Shown: positions 6,331 through 11,182 of the stretch, one piece after another
Numbering within the stretch: position 1 is the stretch's first letter
How the letters are laid out: each line of letters begins with the position of its first letter
NCBI GenBank assembly: GCA_934511335.1
Contig: CAKSWL010000051.1
Location: 1-11,182, forward strand
DNA length: 11,182 nucleotides
Source of the DNA: an uncultured Cloacibacillus sp.
Lineage (GTDB): Bacteria; Synergistota; Synergistia; Synergistales; Synergistaceae
Reading direction: 5' to 3'
Program-made: the position numbers and the translations under genes
The notes under the pieces: model-generated
What the model was told of the DNA's origin: nothing
Databases searched by the model: none
Seen by the model: only the letters and a program-made list of their open reading frames with translations

Positions 6331-8313
6331 TTATTGACTCTCAGTCTGACACATTCCGGTAGACTTTCCCTTGGTCTTGTAAAAATATAAAGAGGCGGCA
6401 AGCAATACGGCGATGGAGCAAACACTTGCCATGATGTCGTAATGTATGGCGGTAATCGCCGCGACGCCGACGACGGCGCGCTCCGCCATCCGCAGATTGC
6501 GGAAAAGCCATCCCTCAAGCGCGCCGGCGAGCATTATCACGCCGAGGAAGGCTGAGACGACGAGTATGGCAAGCTCCCAATAAACTATATTCTGCAATAG
6601 CAGCATGGGACTGTAGACGAAACAATAGGGGAGCATGAAGCTTGCGATCGCGATACGGGTCGCCGTGAATCCCGTTTTGGAGGGACTCGCCCCCGCGATG
6701 CCCGCGCCAGTGAAAGCGGCGAGGCAGACGGGCGGCGTTATATCCGCCATGATCCCGAAATAGAATACGAACAAGTGGGCCGAGAGCGGCAGGACTGACA
6801 TGCCGACGAGCGCGGGAGCGATGATGGTGCTGCATACGATGTAATTCGCCGTGGTCGGCAGCCCCATGCCGAGGATTATGCAGGCGCACATCGCCATGAC
6901 GAGAGTGAGCGGCAGATTGCCGCCCGCGATCTCAATGATGTTGTTTGAGATGGTGAGGCCGAGCGAAGTCAGCGACGACGTCCCGACGATGAAGCCGACG
7001 AGAGCGCAGGCCATCGCAACGCCGAGTGCTCCGCGCGCGCCCTCCTCCAAAGCCTTAAGGATAGCGGCAAAGCTCATGCGCGTCTTCTTTTTCAACGAAC
7101 TCACGACGATGACGGAGATGACGCCGATGAATCCCGCCCGCAGAGGCGTGTACCTCATGAGGAGCGTCACGATGATGACGATGACGGGGATTATCAGGTG
7201 CCCGTCCGCTCTCATGACCTCTTTCAGCACGGGGAGCTGTTCCTTCGGCAACCCTTGAAGCCCCTTCTTCCTCGCTCTGATATGCACGTTGGTAAAAATC
7301 GCGGCATAATAGAGGAAGGCGGGAACGACGGCGGCTCCGGCGATTGTAAGATAGGGGATGCCGAGGAACTCGCTCATAATAAAGGCGCCGGCTCCCATGA
7401 TGGGCGGCATCAGCTGTCCTCCCGTGGAGGCACAGGCCTCTACGGCGCCGGCGTAATGCGGCGCGTATCCGACCCGTTTCATCAGAGGGATCGTAAAGGC
7501 CCCAGTGGTCGCGACGTTTGCCACTGACGACCCGCTTATCGTGCCGAGAAGCCCCGAGGCGACGACGGCGACTTTCGCTGGCCCGCCGGGACGGCCGCCA
7601 GCCATCGCGAGCGCGAGCTCATTGAAGAAGCGCGCGCCGCCGCTCTGCGATAAGAAAGCCCCAAAGATGATGAAGACGATGACGAAGGTCGCCGATACGC
7701 CGAGCGCAAGGCCGAATATCCCCTCAGGGGTGAGGTACATGTGCTGGATTATTCTGCTCAGCGAATATCCTCTTATCTGAAATATTCCCGGAACATAATT
7801 GCCAAAATAACAATAGGCGAGGAAGATTATTGAAAGACAAGGCAGTACATTTCCCACCACGCGCCGACCGCCCTCCACAAGCAGGACGATCGCAGCGATT
7901 CCAAGGAATATTTCCACGTTGGTCGGGTCCGCGCCTCGCCGCGATATCTCATTGAAAAATATCACGATATAGCCGATGACGGCGAGCCCGGCGGCGGCCA
8001 GCAGCCAGTCATACCACGGAGTATTGTTCTTCGAGCTCTTTCTTGTCGCGGGGTAGAGTATGAATACCGCTGTAATCGCAAACGTCAGGTGTATCGCGCG
8101 CTGAATGGCGAGCGGCATTGTGACGAGCCCCGCCGTGGCGAGGTGGAATAGAGACATCGCCACCAGCCACATACTGATGAATTTGCCGGGCAGGCCTTTC
8201 AGAGTCCGGTATCGGCTCTCTGCGTCGTATTTTTCAATGAGGTTTGTGATCTCCTCATTACTGTCCGTCAGCTCTTCAAGCAGGTCGACCTTTTTATTTT
8301 CGCTGTCCTTCAT
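6331..8313 (-). CDS. TRAP transporter fused permease (4TM/12TM, DctQM-type fusion)
   Basis: A 660-residue inner-membrane protein that joins the small (DctQ-like) and large (DctM-like) TRAP subunits, the form that works with TAXI binding proteins. It would import an organic anion or amino acid by ion symport. About 45 charged, cytoplasmic-looking residues precede the first membrane segment. DctM-type signatures include GTISGSSVANVATTGAF (257-273), STGGQLMPPIMGAGAF (296-311), MGLPTTANYIV and FYFGIMADITPPVCLA. Hydrophobic helices fill most of the length. I chose ATG 8313 because AAAAGGAG lies 7 nt upstream; the frame stays open upstream to 8418, but that part overlaps the racemase gene and carries no family sequence. 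Only 13 nt separate it from the racemase stop, so the two are co-transcribed and perhaps translationally coupled. A TAXI binding protein lies two genes upstream. Substrate is unknown; the racemase hints at an amino or hydroxy acid with D and L forms. Confidence 0.93.
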   Translation of the reverse strand: MKDSENKKVDLLEELTDSNEEITNLIEKYDAESRYRTLKGLPGKFISMWLVAMSLFHLATAGLVTMPLAIQRAIHLTFAITAVFILYPATRKSSKNNTPWYDWLLAAAGLAVIGYIVIFFNEISRRGADPTNVEIFLGIAAIVLLVEGGRRVVGNVLPCLSIIFLAYCYFGNYVPGIFQIRGYSLSRIIQHMYLTPEGIFGLALGVSATFVIVFIIFGAFLSQSGGARFFNELALAMAGGRPGGPAKVAVVASGLLGTISGSSVANVATTGAFTIPLMKRVGYAPHYAGAVEACASTGGQLMPPIMGAGAFIMSEFLGIPYLTIAGAAVVPAFLYYAAIFTNVHIRARKKGLQGLPKEQLPVLKEVMRADGHLIIPVIVIIVTLLMRYTPLRAGFIGVISVIVVSSLKKKTRMSFAAILKALEEGARGALGVAMACALVGFIVGTSSLTSLGLTISNNIIEIAGGNLPLTLVMAMCACIILGMGLPTTANYIVCSTIIAPALVGMSVLPLSAHLFVFYFGIMADITPPVCLAAFTGAGIAGASPSKTGFTATRIAIASFMLPYCFVYSPMLLLQNIVYWELAILVVSAFLGVIMLAGALEGWLFRNLRMAERAVVGVAAITAIHYDIMASVCSIAVLLAASLYFYKTKGKSTGMCQTESQ

Positions 8314-8326
8314 CAAATTTCTCCTT

Positions 8327-9457
8327 TTAAGAATCCTTATCCATATTGTAAAGACGCGGAATACGCCCTCTGAACATATTGAAGGCCTCGCAGGCGCTTG
8401 TGCCGAGGTATCCGCCAAGCTCTTCCGTCATAATCTCTTCTTCCTCCTGCCTTCCGGCGAGAACTACTTCGTCGCCGACAGTTACCTCCGGTACATCCGT
8501 GACCCTCAGAAAAATCTGGTCGCAGCAGATGCTGCCCACGACCGGCACCCTGTGGCCGCGGACCAGTGCAAAACTTTTTCCCATATACATCCGGCTGTAG
8601 CCGTCGGCATAGCCTATCGGCGCCACCGCGATCAAGTCGTCGTCGCGGCAGACATAACGAAGCCCGTATCCAAACGACTCGCCGATGGCGGCCATACGTA
8701 TGGAGGTAATTTCCGAACGTACCTTAAAAGAGCATTTGAGTTCGAAGGGCTTTTCTACCGTTTTAGGGCAGAAGCCGTACAATATCTTGCCGACGCGCAC
8801 GGCGTCGAGATGCATCCGCGGGTAAAGCAGCGTGCCGGAGCTGTTGCATATATGCCTCATACCTGCATTTATGCCTCTCGCCTCAAGCACCTTCAGCACT
8901 CGTGAGAACCGGTCGAACTGCCGCTCGGTAAACCCGCTGCGCCCCTCGTCGGCGACGGCGAAGTGGCTCATGATGCCGGTCGCTTCGACGCCGGGAAGGG
9001 TGTAGAATTTGTTGGCCTTGGTGAGGAAGTGCTCCGGCGCAAAGCCGCTCCTGCCGAGCCCCGTTTCTATCTTGAAATGCACCCTTGCGCGCTTGCCCTG
9101 CTCGACGCCGCAGGCGTTCAGCCGATCTAGGAACTTTTCGTTGGCGCACACGGTTTCGATATCGTGCTTTACATAGAGCGGAGCGCAGCTTTCGATCGCG
9201 GGACCTATCACCAGCACCGCGCCGCTGAAACCGGAGGCACGCAGCTCGAAGGCTTCGTCGGGCGTAGCGACGGCAAAATAACAGCATCCGGCGTTTGCCA
9301 GCGCGCCAACCGTCGGCAGCAGCCCCATTCCATAGGCGTTGGCTTTCACGACGGCGATTACCTCTGCGCCGCAGACAAACCGTTTAATGTTTCTGTAATT
9401 CTCCTTGATCGTTTCCAAATCCACCTCTACCCACGTAGGGCGAAAGACAGGGGCCAT
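8327..9457 (-). CDS. alr: Alanine-racemase-family PLP enzyme within the TAXI-TRAP operon
   Basis: Fold-type III PLP enzyme of 376 residues that should interconvert L- and D-amino acids in the cytoplasm. The PLP lysine is Lys38 in VVKANAYG, and the opposite-face catalytic tyrosine is Tyr264 in SFGYGLRY. Arg136 (ETGLGR), Lys129 and Arg221 (AVRVGKILYG), which in Geobacillus Alr position the substrate or the pyridine ring, are conserved. The C-terminal domain motif PIGYADGYSR is present. Two active-site positions differ from the usual alanine racemase: the M of C-M-D-Q is Cys312 (CCDQ), and the Tyr of T-x-x-Y-E is Cys356 (TSACE). The usual His of AYGHG is Met44. The start ATG 9457 has AAGGAG 8 nt upstream. 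It sits between the TAXI binding protein (148 bp upstream) and the TRAP permease (13 bp downstream), which suggests a catabolic job with the imported substrate and not only cell-wall D-alanine supply. A broad-specificity or serine-type racemase is the main alternative to alanine. Confidence 0.88.
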   Translation of the reverse strand: MAPVFRPTWVEVDLETIKENYRNIKRFVCGAEVIAVVKANAYGMGLLPTVGALANAGCCYFAVATPDEAFELRASGFSGAVLVIGPAIESCAPLYVKHDIETVCANEKFLDRLNACGVEQGKRARVHFKIETGLGRSGFAPEHFLTKANKFYTLPGVEATGIMSHFAVADEGRSGFTERQFDRFSRVLKVLEARGINAGMRHICNSSGTLLYPRMHLDAVRVGKILYGFCPKTVEKPFELKCSFKVRSEITSIRMAAIGESFGYGLRYVCRDDDLIAVAPIGYADGYSRMYMGKSFALVRGHRVPVVGSICCDQIFLRVTDVPEVTVGDEVVLAGRQEEEEIMTEELGGYLGTSACEAFNMFRGRIPRLYNMDKDS

Positions 9458-9517
9458 TGCCTCATCTCCTTAAGGAATAATGTTCGGTAAATATGTGAAG
9501 GTTGCTTTATAAATTGG

Positions 9518-9537
9518 CCGCGCCCATACGCGCGCGG
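9518..9537. other. GC hairpin upstream of the racemase gene
   Basis: CCGCGC (9518-9523) pairs with GCGCGG (9532-9537) around an 8-nt loop. It lies 60-80 bp upstream of the racemase start in the 148-bp gap after the TAXI gene. No T-run follows on the minus strand. Confidence 0.35.
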
Positions 9538-9544
9538 AGGAGAG

Positions 9545-9587
9545 GCTAAGGATAGAAATATGGAATATCCGTGCTCCTATCCCTAGC
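9545..9587. other. Hairpin after the TAXI binding protein gene
   Basis: GCTAAGGATAG (9545-9555) pairs with CTATCCCTAGC (9577-9587) at 10 of 11 positions around a 21-nt loop. It lies 18 bp beyond the stop of the binding protein gene and has no T-run on the minus strand. Its place fits an mRNA-stabilising or partial-termination structure that lets binding protein be made in excess over racemase and permease, as in other binding-protein operons. That role is inference. Confidence 0.45.
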
Positions 9588-9605
9588 GTTGTAAGGGAGA
9601 GTCAG

Positions 9606-10550
9606 TTAATTGATTGCGCCGACCTCTTTATAATACCTGAGCGCGCCGGGATGCAGCGGAATCATGATGTTTTTCGCGCCTTCAGGCGTCATGTTCTGCA
9701 TGTTGGCGGAGATCGCCACGAGATCTTTTTTATTTTCAAAGGCCGTCTTGGTCATCTGATAAACCATTTCCTCGGGTATCTCTGCGGTGATTGTTATGAT
9801 ATTCGGTCCGGCATAAGTTTTAACCGGTTTGGGCTGTCCCTTGTAAGTATTGGCGGGAATCGTGAACTTGAACCAATACGGCGACTGCTTGATTACCTTA
9901 TCAATGACGTCGTCGGGAATGTCGATAAATTCAACGAGACCGAGCGTGGAGGGCTCCACGACACCGCCCATCCCCAACGCGCCGAGCATGACCGCCGCGT
10001 CGATATGCTTATCCGCGAAGGCGCTTCCCGTGTCTCCGACGCCGAGGTTCTCGCCTTTGATATCCTTATCTGGGTCAAGCCCCGCGGCCGTAAGCAGTTC
10101 GCGCGCGCTCAGCTCTGTACCGCTGGCCACCGCGCCGATGGAGACGCGCTTGCCCTTGAAATCCTTCAGCGATTTGATGCCGCTGCCCTTCGCCACCATT
10201 ATCTGCACCGGTTCGGGATAAAGCGGAAGCACGCCGCGCAGATATTTGTGCTCCTGTCCCTTATATTTGAGCAAGCCGTTGTAGGCGTTGTAATAATTAT
10301 TGTCCATCGTCGCAGCCTGGATTTCCTTTTTCTCCATCAGCTGGATGTTATGGACGGTGCCGCCCGTCGACTGCGCGTCGGCTTTGAGGTCGGGGACATA
10401 CTTGGTCCATATCTTGGCTAGTCCCGCGCCGACTGGATAGTATGTCCCTCCGGTACTGCCGGTGCCGATAGTGATAAAGGTGGTTGCCGCCATTGCCGAC
10501 GGCGAGATGATAAAGGTGAGGATCAAAACCGCAAAGATAACTTTTTTCAT
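9606..10550 (-). CDS. TAXI family TRAP transporter solute-binding protein
   Basis: A 314-residue periplasmic receptor of the TAXI (TRAP-associated extracytoplasmic immunogenic) family. A signal peptide is clear (MKKVIFAVLILTFIISPSAMA, with likely cleavage after AMA). The mature protein opens with the family hallmark TIGTGSTGGTYYPVGAGLAKI (27-46), followed by QSTGGTVHNIQLM (60-72), VSIGAVASGTELSARELL (136-153) and the C-terminal IPLHPGALRYYKE (297-309). I chose ATG 10550 because the signal peptide starts there and GGGAGG lies about 10 nt upstream; the longer frame to 10598 adds a hydrophilic extension that spoils the signal. It is upstream of the racemase and the fused TRAP permease, its evident partner. 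The few characterised TAXI proteins bind glutamate/glutamine or other small acids, but the ligand here cannot be read from sequence. Confidence 0.95.
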   Translation of the reverse strand: MKKVIFAVLILTFIISPSAMAATTFITIGTGSTGGTYYPVGAGLAKIWTKYVPDLKADAQSTGGTVHNIQLMEKKEIQAATMDNNYYNAYNGLLKYKGQEHKYLRGVLPLYPEPVQIMVAKGSGIKSLKDFKGKRVSIGAVASGTELSARELLTAAGLDPDKDIKGENLGVGDTGSAFADKHIDAAVMLGALGMGGVVEPSTLGLVEFIDIPDDVIDKVIKQSPYWFKFTIPANTYKGQPKPVKTYAGPNIITITAEIPEEMVYQMTKTAFENKKDLVAISANMQNMTPEGAKNIMIPLHPGALRYYKEVGAIN

Positions 10551-10667
10551 GATACAAACGCCTCCCATTAAAATGAAATTTTTCGGTGCCTGAGCCAATT
10601 TGTTTCAAGGAAATTTTTTACGTTGCGTGCTTCCTGCGTTAAAATGCCTTTGTGCGTCACGAACACG
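10551..10667 (-). other. Short gap between XRE regulator and TAXI gene
   Basis: This 117-bp AT-rich segment holds the ribosome-binding site of the TAXI gene (GGGAGG) and no convincing terminator on the minus strand. No near-consensus sigma-70 promoter is evident either. Read-through from the regulator gene is therefore plausible. Confidence 0.4.
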
Positions 10668-10856
10668 CTACACCTGCCATTCGCTTTCGCCCGTCCCAAA
10701 AAATACAGCTATCTTCTCAAACTCGTTTTTTGTTGGAACCGCACATCCCCTTTCTATACGCGAATACCTGGCACACGAAATCCTGAGAATCTTGCTCATT
10801 TGTCTCTGAGTTAGGTTGTCTTTCAGACGCAGATACCGCAGTTCTTTTTTGTTCAC
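10668..10856 (-). CDS. Small XRE-family helix-turn-helix regulator
   Basis: A 62-residue protein that is almost entirely one Cro/C1-type DNA-binding domain: LRYLRLKDNLTQRQMSKILRISCARYSRIERGCAVPTKNEFEKIAVFFG covers the five-helix fold, with the recognition helix near SCARYSRIERG. No effector domain follows. I chose GTG 10856 because AAGGTGG lies 9 nt upstream and the fold starts there; the frame is open to 10934 but that part overlaps the promoter. It reads into the TAXI-racemase-TRAP genes 117 bp later, so it may be the first gene of that operon and its local regulator. A promoter with perfect -35 and near-perfect -10 elements lies just upstream and has a TCTCA motif inside its spacer, which suggests autorepression. 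The AT-richer base composition resembles the next regulator and not the metabolic genes. Confidence 0.75.
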   Translation of the reverse strand: MNKKELRYLRLKDNLTQRQMSKILRISCARYSRIERGCAVPTKNEFEKIAVFFGTGESEWQV

Positions 10857-10998
10857 CGGTACGTACCACCTTTGTGAGAATGATACAAATCTCATAATGC
10901 GAATAAATATAATCTCAAATTCAAGAACTGTCAATCAAATAATTCTCACTTCGTGATATTGAGATATGAAGAATATACATAAGACACGGAGAAAAATA
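10857..10998. promoter_or_regulatory. Divergent XRE control region with five TCTCA/TGAGA motifs
   Basis: This 142-bp AT-rich gap between two divergent XRE genes contains TGAGA at 10875-10879, TCTCA at 10890-10894, 10913-10917 and 10944-10948, and TGAGA at 10960-10964. In one orientation all five fit A-W-TCTCA or close to it. Two pairs form dyads: 10872-10897 (arms separated by 10 nt) and 10944-10964 (separated by 11 nt). One single site lies in the spacer of the leftward promoter and one dyad lies just downstream of its likely start. This is what an operator set for one or both XRE proteins would look like. Confidence 0.55.
10906..10934 (-). promoter_or_regulatory. Sigma-70-type promoter for the XRE (and TAXI-TRAP) transcript
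   Basis: On the minus strand TTGACA (10934-10929) is a perfect -35 element. A 17-nt spacer follows, then TATATT (10911-10906), which matches the -10 consensus at five of six positions. Transcription would begin near 10900, about 45 nt before the GTG start at 10856. Confidence 0.7.
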
Positions 10999-11182
10999 AT
11001 GATCGGAAAAGAGATTTACGCAAGAAGGAAAAGAATAGGGCTGACTCAAAGGGAGCTTGCTCGATTGATAAATGTAAAGCCGAATACAATGAGCCAATAT
11101 GAAAACGGCATGAGAAAAGTTCCCCTTGACGTCTTGGGCGGTGTGGCGAGAGTGCTGAAATGTACGGTTATGGATCTGGCCT
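10999..11182 (+). CDS. XRE-family helix-turn-helix regulator (3'-truncated by window edge)
   Basis: ATG 10999 with GGAG about 7 nt upstream opens a frame that runs off the window after 61 codons. The sequence is a Cro/C1-type DNA-binding domain: IYARRKRIGLTQRELARLINVKPNTMSQYENGMRKVPLDVLGGVARVLKCTVMDL, with TQRELARLINV as the first helices of the motif and NTMSQYENG as the recognition helix. Whether an effector or peptidase domain follows cannot be seen. It is divergent from the small XRE gene, and the two share a 142-bp control region with repeated TCTCA motifs. Its own promoter is not clear; TATACAT at 10974-10980 is a weak -10 candidate. Confidence 0.85.
   Translation, partial: MIGKEIYARRKRIGLTQRELARLINVKPNTMSQYENGMRKVPLDVLGGVARVLKCTVMDLA

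Noticed and set aside
8105..8905. 266-codon plus-strand open frame across the racemase and TRAP genes
   Set aside because: It is antisense to two clearly identified genes and spans their junction. No domain is recognised.
9651..10421. 256-codon plus-strand open frame inside the TAXI gene
   Set aside because: Antisense to a protein with a signal peptide and full TAXI motifs. No domain is recognised.
1..11182. CRISPR array, tRNA, rRNA, transposase or integrase
   Set aside because: No regularly spaced repeats, no cloverleaf or rRNA-like segments and no transposase or integrase motifs were seen in any frame of this window.

Overview
The window reads as the chromosome of an anaerobic, amino-acid-using bacterium. 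The left nine-tenths is GC-rich with strong Shine-Dalgarno sites. It carries a RecD2 helicase, an amino-acid ABC transporter with its binding protein fused to the permease, a 4-hydroxybutyrate dehydrogenase very like the Clostridium kluyveri enzyme, and a TAXI-type TRAP transporter. This mix would fit a Synergistota-like (Cloacibacillus/Synergistes) fermenter, but that placement is inference. The right-most ~500 bp is clearly AT-richer and holds two small XRE regulators.

Layout. 1-2106 (+): RecD2, cut at its 5' end by the window edge. 2148-2180: a terminator for the next operon, which reads leftward. 4690-2206 (-): an ABC amino-acid importer made of an ATPase, then a 38-codon ORF built on a duplicated ATPase tail, then a fused substrate-binding protein/permease. 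4691-5112: a 422-bp divergent intergenic region full of small hairpins and a repeated 9-mer. 5113-6228 (+): 4-hydroxybutyrate dehydrogenase. 6256-6330: two long hairpins between convergent genes. 10856-6331 (-): an XRE regulator, a TAXI binding protein, an alanine-racemase-fold enzyme and a fused TRAP permease, all in the same direction and probably one operon. 10857-10998: a divergent regulatory region with a near-consensus promoter and five copies of TCTCA/TGAGA. 10999-11182 (+): a second XRE regulator, cut by the window end.

How they may work together. The TAXI protein would capture a substrate in the periplasm, the fused TRAP permease would import it with an ion gradient, and the racemase encoded between them would interconvert its enantiomers. 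The racemase keeps its catalytic Lys and Tyr but has Cys at two places where classical alanine racemases have Met and Tyr, so its substrate may not be alanine. The XRE protein at the head of this cluster probably represses its own promoter through the TCTCA sites.

The two most interesting observations are the racemase inside a TAXI-TRAP operon, and the duplicated ATPase tail, whose two sequence differences are both synonymous and which forms a small ORF with TGATG overlaps at both ends.
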